A DNA stretch of 10,763 nucleotides from WTAW01 sp964540205 (GTDB taxonomy: Bacteria > Acidobacteriota > Aminicenantia > Aminicenantales > Aminicenantaceae), in contig CAZIMJ010000188.1 in NCBI GenBank assembly GCA_964540205.1, positions 1 to 10,763 on the forward strand. Direction: 5' to 3'. Below are positions 1 through 6,637 of this stretch, in pieces. The notes under the pieces were generated by a model that searched no databases, was not told the origin of the DNA, and saw only the letters and a list, made by a program, of their open reading frames with translations. Every line of letters begins with the position of its first letter. Within the stretch, counting starts at the first letter, position 1. The translations under genes and the position numbers were made by a program.

Positions 1-198
1 ACCAGTGCTCTCCCCGATCTTTTGTCCGAGTTTTACCTCCTCCCCTTTTTTCACCAATGGTTTTGCGGGACTCCCAAAATGCTGGAGGAGAGGAATGCTG
101 ACCTTTTCCGGGGGAGGCATAACCTCAATGGCCTTTGCTTCTGTGGGAGACTTGTATTCAGGAGGGTGTATACCGCGAGGAAAAGTTTTCCGTTTCAT
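1..198 (-). CDS. rnfC: RnfC, Rnf electron-transport complex subunit C (N-terminal fragment)
   Basis: Reading the minus strand from an ATG at 198-196 gives 66 uninterrupted codons that run off the left edge. The protein begins MKRKTFPRGIHPPEYK and continues with EVMPPP, IPLLQHFGSPAKPLV and KKGEEVKLGQKIGE. This is the characteristic start of RnfC: the GIHPPEYK opening, the PPP turn and the biotinyl/lipoyl-like segment that precedes the NADH/flavin-binding part. RnfC is the peripheral cytoplasmic subunit of the membrane Rnf complex. It passes electrons between NADH and ferredoxin while the complex pumps Na+ or H+. Only the N-terminus is visible; the flavin, NADH and 4Fe-4S regions and any rnfDGEAB genes would lie to the left. 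No Shine-Dalgarno sequence precedes the ATG, but it matches the usual family start and no better start lies upstream. The gene is divergent from the one at 380. Confidence 0.88.
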   Translation of the reverse strand, partial: MKRKTFPRGIHPPEYKSPTEAKAIEVMPPPEKVSIPLLQHFGSPAKPLVKKGEEVKLGQKIGESTG

Positions 199-228
199 GC
201 GATTTTTAGTGGCAAGATTTGAGAGTAA

Positions 229-258
229 AGTGTATTCATTCTTCCTTGAAAATGTCAA
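229..258 (-). promoter_or_regulatory. Probable sigma70-type promoter for rnfC
   Basis: On the minus strand a perfect -35 TTGACA (258-253) is followed, 18 bp later, by TACACT (234-229), which matches four of six -10 positions. AATACA at 236-231 is a second possible -10 with a 16-bp spacer. Transcription would begin near 222, giving a leader of about 24 nt before the rnfC ATG. Placement and the perfect -35 support the call; activity is inferred. Confidence 0.55.
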
Positions 259-293
259 CATTAAAAATTATATTATGGCTATGTGACTAACCT

Positions 294-330
294 GGATTAT
301 TCACTTTTATCATTAAAAATAATCCTTTTT
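294..330. repeat. 8-bp inverted repeat in the divergent rnfC / GNAT-like promoter region
   Basis: GGATTATT (294-301) and AATAATCC (318-325) are perfect reverse complements separated by 16 bases, and five T (326-330) follow on the plus strand. It looks like a terminator hairpin, but no plus-strand gene ends upstream. It overlaps the likely -35 of the promoter for the gene at 380, so an operator is equally possible. The loop is AT-rich and the stem modest. Confidence 0.35.
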
Positions 331-340
331 ATAGTATAAT
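313..340 (+). promoter_or_regulatory. Probable promoter of the GNAT-like gene
   Basis: A perfect -10 TATAAT lies at 335-340, with a weak -35 TTAAAA at 313-318 (four of six matches, 16-bp spacer). Transcription would start near 347, leaving about 33 nt before the ATG at 380. The only Shine-Dalgarno-like element in that leader is a weak AAAGAA about 6 bases before the ATG. Confidence 0.5.
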
Positions 341-379
341 GTAGGGCAAACTTATCAGAATGTTGCTCAAAGAATAAAA

Positions 380-1504
380 ATGGATATTATAATCACGGAA
401 GTTACGAAGCGGAAGGATCTCAAAGAATTTATTTTTCTTCCCGAAAAGATTCACCGTAATCACACAACTTGGGTTCCCCCTATCTACGTCGATGAGTGGA
501 AGTATTTCGACCCAAAGCAAAACAGGTCGTTCACTCACTGTGATGTTATCCTGCTGCTCGCCACCAAAGACGGCCAGCCTGTAGGCAGGATCATGGGTGT
601 GATCAACAAAAGGTATAACGAGATCCGGAATGAGAAGATGGCCCGGTTTGGCTACTTGGAAACATGGGAAGATGAAGAGGTCGTTCGAGCGCTTCTCGAA
701 CGTGTGGAAGAATGGGCCAGGAAACACGGCATGATTAAAATCATCGGACCCTATGGCTTTACAGATCAAGATCCCGAGGGATTTTTGATCGAAGGCTTTG
801 AAAACCGCGCCACCATTGCAACCTACTGTAACTTCGAATGGATGCCCCGAATGGTTGAGGCGCAGGGCTATAGCAAAGATGTCGATTATTTTGTTTACAA
901 ACTCGATATTCCCAAAGAATTCCCCGAGTTTTATAAGAAGATCTATGAACGGATGAAGAAGAAGGGGAATTTTGAAGTCCTTGAATTTAAGAACAAGAGA
1001 AAGCTCAAACCTTGGATAAAACCCGTCCTCCACCTTATGAATGAATGTTATACAGAGAGCAATATATACGGGTACGCTCCCCTCGATGAGAAAGAGATGG
1101 AGGAATTAGCCAAGCGGTATTTGCCTGTGCTCAACCCCAGGTTCGTAAAAGCGGTGCGAAAAGATGGCGAGCTCGCCGCTTTTGTTGTGGGCATCCCTGA
1201 CATGACAGAAGGCATTCAGAGAGCAAGAGGCAGGCTCCTTCCTTTCGGATTTCTCAAGATCCTCAGGGCGGCAAAAAAAAGCAAACAACTGGACCTTCTG
1301 CTCGGAGCGATCAAGGAAAAATATCGGGGCCTTGGTCTTGATGTCTTGATGGGCGTCAGGATGATCATGGCCGCTCGTGAGGCAGGAATGGAAATGATGG
1401 ACACCCACCACGAGTTGGAAGAGAATGTCAAGGTGAGAGCGGAGATGGAAAAGATGGGGGGGAAGCTCTACAAAAAATACCGCGTCTACCAGAAATCCCT
1501 CTGA
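380..1504 (+). CDS. GNAT-like acyltransferase-fold protein, unknown substrate
   Basis: The 374-residue protein has no signal peptide or membrane segment and is probably cytosolic. It resembles a family of about 370-380 residues usually annotated as 'N-acetyltransferase' or hypothetical, which I know mainly from Bacteroidota and various anaerobes. Family-like landmarks are WVPPIYVDEWKYF (31-43), GQPVGRIMGVINKRYNE (65-81, resembling GNAT strand 2-3), GPYGFTDQDPEGFLIEGFE (123-141), and a C-terminal half with LLPFGFLKIL (286-295). EKYRGLGLD (313-321) resembles the GNAT acetyl-CoA pyrophosphate loop (R/Q-x-x-G-x-G/A), with HHELEENVKV (343-352) after it. The landmarks suggest two GNAT-like halves. 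The substrate cannot be read from the sequence, and the acetyl-CoA loop is not a perfect match, so catalysis is not proven. The gene stands alone with its own promoter, converges on polA and is divergent from rnfC, with no operon partner to hint at function. Confidence 0.8.
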   Translation: MDIIITEVTKRKDLKEFIFLPEKIHRNHTTWVPPIYVDEWKYFDPKQNRSFTHCDVILLLATKDGQPVGRIMGVINKRYNEIRNEKMARFGYLETWEDEEVVRALLERVEEWARKHGMIKIIGPYGFTDQDPEGFLIEGFENRATIATYCNFEWMPRMVEAQGYSKDVDYFVYKLDIPKEFPEFYKKIYERMKKKGNFEVLEFKNKRKLKPWIKPVLHLMNECYTESNIYGYAPLDEKEMEELAKRYLPVLNPRFVKAVRKDGELAAFVVGIPDMTEGIQRARGRLLPFGFLKILRAAKKSKQLDLLLGAIKEKYRGLGLDVLMGVRMIMAAREAGMEMMDTHHELEENVKVRAEMEKMGGKLYKKYRVYQKSL

Positions 1505-1810
1505 TGGTGTGTCCTCTGTTAATTCCGTAATATCTGTTTAGGTATGTTTTCGCTCCGGTCAGATTTTTAACGCCGCCCTCCCACCCATTGAATTATTCAA
1601 GGATGGCCCCTTTTTTTCTTACAGGCGTCTGCGGATCTGTGCATGTTTACCCTATACTGCTTCCGAGGCCTCGACTTTGAAGTGCCTCACATCTTAATTC
1701 CTCTCGTGCTCATACAGTCCTCGACGCCCACCTCCTGTGGATTCCCTCGTCGACGATTCGAGGAAGGCTAAATCTTCCTTTATGTCGCTCAAACTATACC
1801 TAAAAGATAT
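1505..1810. other. 306-bp non-coding gap between convergent genes
   Basis: I find no credible gene, tRNA or insertion element here on either strand. It holds the weak terminator candidate at 1585-1617 and a pair of overlapping small stems near the polA end. One stem is CCTCG 1745-1749 with CGAGG 1759-1763; the other is AGGAAG 1761-1766 with CTTCCT 1774-1779. The two share 1761-1763, so they are mutually exclusive. None has a proper T-run on either strand, so polA has no convincing intrinsic terminator. Confidence 0.6.
1585..1617 (+). terminator. Weak intrinsic terminator candidate after the GNAT-like gene
   Basis: CCA-TTGAA (1585-1592) pairs with TTCAA-TGG (1596-1606) around a 3-nt loop, with GGA bulged out on the 3' side. 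CCCC and then seven T (1611-1617) follow. The T-run is good, but the stem is short, interrupted and four bases away from the T-run. It begins about 80 bases after the stop codon. Confidence 0.3.
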
Positions 1811-4486
1811 TTATTTGGTTTCGGCCCAGTTGATGCCCCAACCCAAATGCACCTTTAGAGGGACTTTTAGGGGGAAGACCTTCTCCATTTTCTCTTTGAC
1901 AAGCGGCTCTATTCGACGGCACTCTTTTTCGGGGACCTCGAAAACCAGCTCGTCATGTACTTGTAGGATCATCTTTGATTTGAGTGTGTGCGCCCTCAAT
2001 GCCTGCCAGATGTCGATCATGGCTTTTTTCATGAGATCTGCAGCAGTTCCCTGAATGGGTGTGTTGAGGGCGATGCGGTGGCCGGCTTGCTGAGTCATCC
2101 AGTTTTCGTTTTTAAGTTCAGGAACGGGACGTGTCCTCCCAAAGAGGGTTTGGGAGATACCTCTTGTTTGGGCATCCGTTACGCACGTCTCCAAATATTC
2201 CCGGACCTTCGGGTACTTTTTGAAATAGAGGTCGATAAACTTCTGCGCTTCAGAAGCCGAGGTGCCCAATTCTTTAGCCAGAGAAAAGGCAGAGGTGCCG
2301 TAGATAATGCTAAAATTAATGATCTTTGCACGCCTGCGATGCTCTTCGGGGAAGAGGGATGACGTTTCGCCAAACACCTGCAAGGCCGTATCCCGGTGGA
2401 TATCCCGGTCGTGGAGAAAGGTTTCGATGAGTGTGGGATCCTCAGAGAGATGGGCCAAGACCCTCAACTCTATCTGAGAATAATCTGCAGAGAGGAAGAG
2501 ATTCCCCGGATCGGGGATAAATGCCTTTCTGCACCTTTTGCCCAGCTCACCCCGTGCGGGGATGTTTTGCAGATTCGGGTCGCTGCTGGACAACCTTCCT
2601 GTGGCTGCTACAGTCTGATTGTACGAAGTATGGATGCGGCCGGTGTACGGATTGATGAGGAGCGGGAGAGTGTCAGAATAGGTGGATTTCAGCTTGGAAA
2701 ACTGCCTGTATTCCAGCATATGTTGGGCGATGGTGTGCTCCTTGGCCAGTTCCTGCAATACGCTCATATCGGTGGAATGGCTCTTTGTCTTCCGAGTTTT
2801 CCTCTTAGATTGGATGCCCATCTTTTCGAACAGGATGTTGCCCACCTGCTTGGGAGAGTTGATGTTGAATTCCTCTTGACTGATTGCGTATATCTTTGTT
2901 TGAAGGATATCGAGGTCTTGTTGGAGCTCTTCTGAGAGATTCTCCAGAACCTCGGGATCGATCCTAACTCCAAACATCTCCATGTCCGCCAGGACCTGGA
3001 TGAGTGGGCGCTCCAGAGATTCATAGAGCTGATCAACGCCCTTCTCTTTGACTTTTGGCCAGAGCAACAAACCCAACTGGAGGGCCAGGTCTGCATCGTG
3101 GCAAGCGTAGGGCGTTACCTTTTCGATGTCCACGGCGTTCATGGTGACTTCGTTCTTTCCTTTTCCCACGACTTCATGATAGGGGATGGTGTCGACCTGA
3201 AGATAGGTTGTGGCCAGCTTGTTCAGATTGTGTTTTCCCCAGTTGGGTTCCAGCAGGTATGAGAGAACCATGGTGTCCAGGTCGATCCCCTGGAGCGTGA
3301 TACCCTCTCTGTGGAGGACGATAAAGTCATATTTGATGTTGTGGCCGGTTTTCTTTATTTTTGGGTCAGTGAGGACTCCTTCGAGGAGTTGGAAGGCTTT
3401 TTTCTTTGGGACCTGATCGGGCGCATTTGGATAATCGTGCCGAAGGGGCAGGTAAAAGGCTTGGTGGGGCTTCACGGAGAAGGAGATCCCCACCAGGCGA
3501 GCCCGGGTCGGATAGGGGCTGTCTGTTTCTGTATCCAGGGCGACATGACCGGCTTTTATGATCTGGGAGATCACCTTTTGAAGCGTGTCCTCATCCTGGA
3601 TCGTCGCATAGCTTTTCTTCGCGAGATTTGATGTTTTTACGTGTTCGGAGACGAGGGAGGAAAAACCCAGCTCTTGATAAAGGGCGAGTAGATCGTCTGT
3701 GTAGGGAGGGGAAAGCTTCATCTCACGAGGACTGAAGTCGACATCAAGGTCTTTGAAAATTGTGACCAGCCGCCGGCTTAGCTGGAGTCCATCAAGATTG
3801 TTTTCTATCTTTGTTCTGACACTCTTCTTTTCTATGTCGGAGAGGTTTCCCATCAGGTTGTCGAGCGAGTCGAATCGGGAGATTAACAACTTGGCCGTCT
3901 TCTCTCCGATTCCGGGAACTCCGGGAATGTTATCGGAGGCATCCCCCGACAGGGCGAGCACATCGATAATCTGGGACGGCGAGACTCCAAAATGCTCCTT
4001 GACGCCCTTTTCGTCCAGGGTGAGGTCTTTTGTCGGGTTATAGACCGATGTGTTTTGATCCACCATCTGGAGAAGATCTTTATCGGTCGTGACGATGACG
4101 GTTTGGATGTCCTCTTTGGATGCCTTATGGGCGAGAGTCCCCAGAATATCATCAGCCTCATGCCCCGGTTGTTCGAATGTTGAGATGTTCATGGCTTTAA
4201 TGATCTTTTTCAGGAAAGGGAGCTGGACGACGAGGTCTTCGGGCATGGGCTTGCGGTGAGCTTTGTATTCTGCGAATATCTTGTGTCTTTCTGTCGGCCC
4301 TTTGGTGTCGAATACGATCCCGAGGTAATCTGGATCTTCCTGCTCCATTAATTTTTTCAGGGTCATGATAAATCCATAGATGGCGTTGGTCGGAAATCCA
4401 TCGGAATTCGTCAGGAAGCGGATGGCATAGTAGGAACGGTACAGCAGGGCGTTTCCATCGATGAGGACCAGTTTTTTCTTGTCCAT
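1811..4486 (-). CDS. polA: DNA polymerase I (5'-3' exonuclease, proofreading exonuclease and polymerase)
   Basis: The 891-residue protein fills RNA-primer gaps and repairs DNA, and has full three-domain length. Residues 1-290 are the 5'-3' exonuclease: LIDGNALLYRSYY (8-20), HEADD (109-113), TTDKD (133-137), and the helix-hairpin-helix GDASDNIPGVPGIGEKTA (181-198). Residues about 300-490 are the 3'-5' exonuclease, with all metal-ligand motifs intact: D318-x-E320, N383-x3-D387 and Y460-x3-D464, so proofreading should work (many bacterial relatives have lost it). The polymerase domain has motif A DYSQIELR (D668), the O-helix R717-x3-K721 with F725 and Y729, and motif C QVHDE (D845). F725 at the dideoxy-discrimination position is as in E. 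coli. The ATG is the family's usual start (MDKKKLVLIDG), but AAGAG directly abuts it, too close for a normal ribosome binding site. The gene is monocistronic, downstream of a broken VWA gene. Confidence 0.98.
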   Translation of the reverse strand: MDKKKLVLIDGNALLYRSYYAIRFLTNSDGFPTNAIYGFIMTLKKLMEQEDPDYLGIVFDTKGPTERHKIFAEYKAHRKPMPEDLVVQLPFLKKIIKAMNISTFEQPGHEADDILGTLAHKASKEDIQTVIVTTDKDLLQMVDQNTSVYNPTKDLTLDEKGVKEHFGVSPSQIIDVLALSGDASDNIPGVPGIGEKTAKLLISRFDSLDNLMGNLSDIEKKSVRTKIENNLDGLQLSRRLVTIFKDLDVDFSPREMKLSPPYTDDLLALYQELGFSSLVSEHVKTSNLAKKSYATIQDEDTLQKVISQIIKAGHVALDTETDSPYPTRARLVGISFSVKPHQAFYLPLRHDYPNAPDQVPKKKAFQLLEGVLTDPKIKKTGHNIKYDFIVLHREGITLQGIDLDTMVLSYLLEPNWGKHNLNKLATTYLQVDTIPYHEVVGKGKNEVTMNAVDIEKVTPYACHDADLALQLGLLLWPKVKEKGVDQLYESLERPLIQVLADMEMFGVRIDPEVLENLSEELQQDLDILQTKIYAISQEEFNINSPKQVGNILFEKMGIQSKRKTRKTKSHSTDMSVLQELAKEHTIAQHMLEYRQFSKLKSTYSDTLPLLINPYTGRIHTSYNQTVAATGRLSSSDPNLQNIPARGELGKRCRKAFIPDPGNLFLSADYSQIELRVLAHLSEDPTLIETFLHDRDIHRDTALQVFGETSSLFPEEHRRRAKIINFSIIYGTSAFSLAKELGTSASEAQKFIDLYFKKYPKVREYLETCVTDAQTRGISQTLFGRTRPVPELKNENWMTQQAGHRIALNTPIQGTAADLMKKAMIDIWQALRAHTLKSKMILQVHDELVFEVPEKECRRIEPLVKEKMEKVFPLKVPLKVHLGWGINWAETK

Positions 4487-4492
4487 CTCTTG

Positions 4493-4521
4493 ATTATATT
4501 ATACCTGAAGATTCTTCACAA
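4493..4521 (-). promoter_or_regulatory. Probable polA promoter, almost touching the start codon
   Basis: On the minus strand TTGTGA (4521-4516; four of six matches) is followed after 17 bp by a perfect TATAAT (4498-4493). A second TATAAT (4503-4498) shares one base with it but lacks a good -35. Transcription about 7 bases after the -10 would begin at or within roughly 5 bases of the polA ATG (4486), predicting a leaderless or almost leaderless mRNA. Confidence 0.5.
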
Positions 4522-4585
4522 TAATGAGCCCCTTTGGCAAACTTCTCTATGTTGATTAGGCTTGTTGTGAGATGCTTAATACTCT

Positions 4586-5596
4586 TTATAAAAGATTTAT
4601 TAGAATTCTTTTTTCAATCACCTGATCGTTTAAAGCATTCATCAATCTTACATCAAGATTGTATTCCCCTGGTGAGAAATTGACGAAATTCAATTTATAG
4701 GCAATATTTCTAATTTCAGCTTTTTTATTCCAGGATTCTTTAATTGTCTCAAATGGAATATTACCCTGTATCATATCGTTTTGTAACAAAACAAACTCAG
4801 GATCTAGCGTAATCTCTTCCTCCCTCATATTTATCTGAAGAAATAGCGACACATTTTCACTGGCATTAAATTTGTTGGATCCCATTGGATAGAATTCAAA
4901 ATTTCCAACCTGGAGAGTTGCATCTTCCTGCGATATCGTAAATGACTTCTCCCCACTTTCCGATTTAACCAACCAGCCAAAAACTGCATTGATAATTTCA
5001 CCGGCCTCTGATCCTTTCAAATTAGGCACTTCAAACATCTGCTCCACAGTTCCTACAAGGTCACTATCCTGATCATACACAACATAAACCATGCGGTATT
5101 GACCGTGCTTAAGCTTTAGTTCCTGAGAACAGGTGTTATAACCGAAAAAGGGTGTATTTTTAAGCTTAGCTCGGGAAGATGGGCTGAGGCCGATCGGGAT
5201 ATCCAAACGTGCATTTATTGCATTTTTGTCTTGTGGGTCATCCACCCAAAAATTCACTTTAACGATTTTCTGTTCTTTATTCAGATCATCTCCCAGAATG
5301 AGCCCCTGAACCGGAAGGGCCATGTTGATCCACAAGATGTATTTATCTTTGTCTTTGATAAACGGAACAGCACGAGCTTGGAAGTCTATCTGTTTGAACA
5401 AATCAGGATTAGTAGATGCAGAAGCGAATATCAGAGATTCTATTTGCTCGGGTTTGTAATCGAAATATCCCTTGCGGAATTGAATTTTTACCCCAGGTCT
5501 TTTGACCTTGACTTGAATCTTGTGATAATTGCCATCCGCTTTTTTTCTTTTAGGATAGTAACTCAAAACATAATAGGAGGCGAGATCCCGATTCAA
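4586..5596 (-). CDS. C-terminal fragment of VWFA-related protein
   Basis: The 336-residue reading begins at a TTG (5596-5594), but this is unlikely to be a true start. The frame stays open upstream to 5704 and there encodes LKNLKYLAEDTGGSS and FQGATKFESFQKYLNRDL, the last helix region of a VWA domain. Downstream come the family hallmarks NRDLASYYVLSYYPK, NYHKIQVKVKRPGVKIQFRKGYFDY and a roughly 270-residue beta-rich C-terminal region of unknown role, ending in RILINLL. There is no further stop or frameshift, so decay is recent or the fragment is still under constraint. No ribosome binding site precedes the TTG. If translated from an internal start it would lack a signal peptide and stay in the cytoplasm. 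The stop lies 99 bases before the polA start on the same strand. Confidence 0.55.
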   Translation of the reverse strand: MNRDLASYYVLSYYPKRKKADGNYHKIQVKVKRPGVKIQFRKGYFDYKPEQIESLIFASASTNPDLFKQIDFQARAVPFIKDKDKYILWINMALPVQGLILGDDLNKEQKIVKVNFWVDDPQDKNAINARLDIPIGLSPSSRAKLKNTPFFGYNTCSQELKLKHGQYRMVYVVYDQDSDLVGTVEQMFEVPNLKGSEAGEIINAVFGWLVKSESGEKSFTISQEDATLQVGNFEFYPMGSNKFNASENVSLFLQINMREEEITLDPEFVLLQNDMIQGNIPFETIKESWNKKAEIRNIAYKLNFVNFSPGEYNLDVRLMNALNDQVIEKRILINLL

Positions 5597-5987
5597 ATAT
5601 TTCTGAAAACTCTCGAATTTTGTAGCTCCCTGAAAGGAACTCCCTCCCGTATCTTCGGCTAAATATTTTAAATTCTTTAAATGGTAGAGAATATTCTGCC
5701 TTTCTTACTTCCACTTGTGGCGCTTTTGATGTTTCTTTGTCTAGGCTTACAAAATCTAATGAGTTAATCGGGACTCTTTTTCCTCCTTCATACAACTCGA
5801 ACTCCTCTATTGTGAGATCTTTGACAACATTTTCCTGTTGATCGGTTGGAATCACATCCACTAAAATCAGCCGGACAGTGACCTCATGTTTTTCAACTTG
5901 AGGTAACATATTGTGCGGGTTATTTCCGTAAAGATGACCGATTAAAGCTAAAACTGGAATCATGAAGAAAGGAATGTATCTTTTCAT
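5550..5987 (-). CDS. N-terminal fragment of VWFA-related protein (signal peptide and leading domain)
   Basis: I choose the ATG at 5987-5985 (MKRYIPFF...) because GGGGGAG lies a few bases upstream; an ATG at 5999 and a TTG at 6002 are also in frame. The protein opens with a signal peptide: basic MKR, a hydrophobic stretch through PVLALIGHLYG, and then NNP. It has no lipobox cysteine, so export rather than lipoprotein anchoring is likely. HEVTVRLILVDVIPTD, VKDLTIEEFELYEGGKRVPINSLDFVSLDK is the short beta-rich segment that precedes the VWA domain in VWFA-related proteins. After about SLPFKEF the reading becomes out-of-frame noise (RRYGREFLSGSYKIREF...) and stops at 5550. As it stands it would be a secreted stub with no VWA metal-binding site. 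Confidence 0.55.
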   Translation of the reverse strand: MKRYIPFFMIPVLALIGHLYGNNPHNMLPQVEKHEVTVRLILVDVIPTDQQENVVKDLTIEEFELYEGGKRVPINSLDFVSLDKETSKAPQVEVRKAEYSLPFKEFKIFSRRYGREFLSGSYKIREFSEIFESGSRLLLCFELLS

Positions 5988-6011
5988 CTTCTCCCCCATC
6001 AAGATAACTAT

Positions 6012-6047
6012 ATTGTAGCACTAACTACAAAATTCTTAAATTAAGAA
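6012..6047 (-). promoter_or_regulatory. Possible promoter and palindrome ahead of the VWA gene
   Basis: On the minus strand TACAAT (6017-6012; five of six -10 matches) follows TTTAAG (6040-6035; three of six -35 matches) by 17 bp, with transcription expected near 6005. The -35 lies inside a perfect odd palindrome, TTCTTAA-A-TTAAGAA (6033-6047), a plausible operator. Both parts are AT-rich and could be chance. Confidence 0.3.
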
Positions 6048-6119
6048 CATCAGCTATCAGCCATATTGGAATAATCTGTGGATTGTACAAAATAGATGTG
6101 AAGCAGTCAGGGAGAAAGA

Positions 6120-6371
6120 TCAAAGGTGATCGAAGGTCCCCTCGGAGATATCTTTGAGAAGGCCCTCATGCTGTTCATCGATGATCTCGTTGATCTTGGC
6201 ATACAGGGTGGCGCTGTTCAGGAAATTCGTGTAGTATGTTCGTCGCGACGCCAGTACTTTCCCTAATTTATAGACGATGGATTCGACATACTGAGCGCTG
6301 GCCCCCTGATCCTGCGTTTGGACATGGAACATCAAGCCCTTGTGTTCAATGTCTGTGTTATATCCTGGCAT
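6120..6371 (-). CDS. Small conserved protein of unknown function (83 residues)
   Basis: The protein begins MPGYNTDIEHKGLMFHVQTQDQG, then YVESIVYKLGKVLASRRTYYTNFL, and ends with a charged segment, INEIIDEQHEGLLKDISEGTFDHL. I recognise the pattern M-x-GYNTDI-x-(H/Y)-x-G-x-x-(Y/F)HVQT-(E/Q)D, an aromatic 'ETLVY'-like strand and (L/H)(A/H)SR-K/R-T-x-Y from small uncharacterised proteins seen in acidobacterial and deltaproteobacterial genomes. No function is known to me. It has no signal peptide, no cysteines and no membrane segment, and looks like a small beta-sheet followed by a helix. It has its own good promoter (6380-6409), so it is not simply part of the VWA gene downstream. Only a weak AAAGA precedes the ATG. 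An alternative is a spurious frame, but the family-like motif makes that unlikely. Confidence 0.75.
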   Translation of the reverse strand: MPGYNTDIEHKGLMFHVQTQDQGASAQYVESIVYKLGKVLASRRTYYTNFLNSATLYAKINEIIDEQHEGLLKDISEGTFDHL

Positions 6372-6379
6372 TGTCTTTA

Positions 6380-6409
6380 ATTTTAGCCTATGGACATTAT
6401 CAATGGCAA
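6380..6409 (-). promoter_or_regulatory. Probable promoter of the 83-residue protein gene, near-leaderless
   Basis: On the minus strand TTGCCA (6409-6404; five of six) and TAAAAT (6385-6380; five of six) are 18 bp apart. The expected start point, near 6373, is only about 2 bases before the ATG at 6371. Confidence 0.5.
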
Positions 6410-6580
6410 GATGTCCTCAAGACTATCGCATCTCTCTTGTCATTTCCCTATGGCCAGCCGAAAAGATAAAACATTCACCCTGTTTTGTCGGGGGAGGCGC
6501 TGCTTTTTTGTGCTTTATTTTCCCAAAGTGGAGGGAAGGAGAGGCCGTCAGGTCGAGAGAATCCAACGGGCTGATTATTA

Positions 6581-6608
6581 TTGACAAAGTGATGCAGGGT
6601 GGTATAAT
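6581..6608 (+). promoter_or_regulatory. Strong sigma70-type promoter of the yceD-rpmF-plsX-fab operon
   Basis: A perfect -35 TTGACA (6581-6586) and a perfect -10 TATAAT (6603-6608) are separated by 16 bp, the best promoter in the window. Transcription should begin near 6615, giving a leader of about 23 nt that contains seven T (6617-6623). AGGGTG is repeated directly on both sides of the -10 (6596-6601 and 6609-6614). From 6410 to 6580 I see no other gene or signal. Confidence 0.8.
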
Positions 6609-6637
6609 AGGGTGACTTTTTTTGTGAGCGTGAAAAT

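Larger units (their letters stand above)
4586..6002 (-). pseudogene. VWFA-related secreted protein gene with most of the VWA domain deleted and a frame change
   Basis: Two overlapping minus-strand reading frames encode the two ends of one protein. The upstream frame runs from about 5987 to 5550. The downstream frame is open from 5704 (just after a TAA at 5707-5705) to the stop at 4586. Homology-like text switches frame around 5660-5683: the upstream frame reaches SLPFKEFK, and the downstream frame resumes with KYLAEDTGG, a sequence typical of the end of a VWA domain. The usual first strand and metal site (D-x-S-x-S) and the middle of the domain are absent from both frames. I therefore read this as an out-of-frame internal deletion of probably 150-200 codons. 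The gene appears more AT-rich than polA or the fab operon. Confidence 0.7.

Noticed and set aside
294..330. Inverted repeat plus T5 as an intrinsic terminator
   Set aside because: No plus-strand gene ends before it, and on the minus strand the T-run would be A. Listed as a repeat or possible operator instead.
329..1033. Long minus-strand open frame opposite the GNAT-like gene
   Set aside because: It is antisense to a well-supported protein, has no recognisable motif and reads as a shadow of the codon pattern of the plus-strand gene.
1505..1810. Hidden small RNA or tRNA in the convergent gap
   Set aside because: No cloverleaf, T-loop-like GTTCRA context or strong stem with promoter was found; only short, mutually exclusive stems are present.
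5550..5710. Programmed ribosomal frameshift joining the two VWA-related frames
   Set aside because: A frameshift alone would leave a protein lacking most of the VWA domain, and I see no clear slippery heptamer with a following structure. Deletion plus frame change explains it better.
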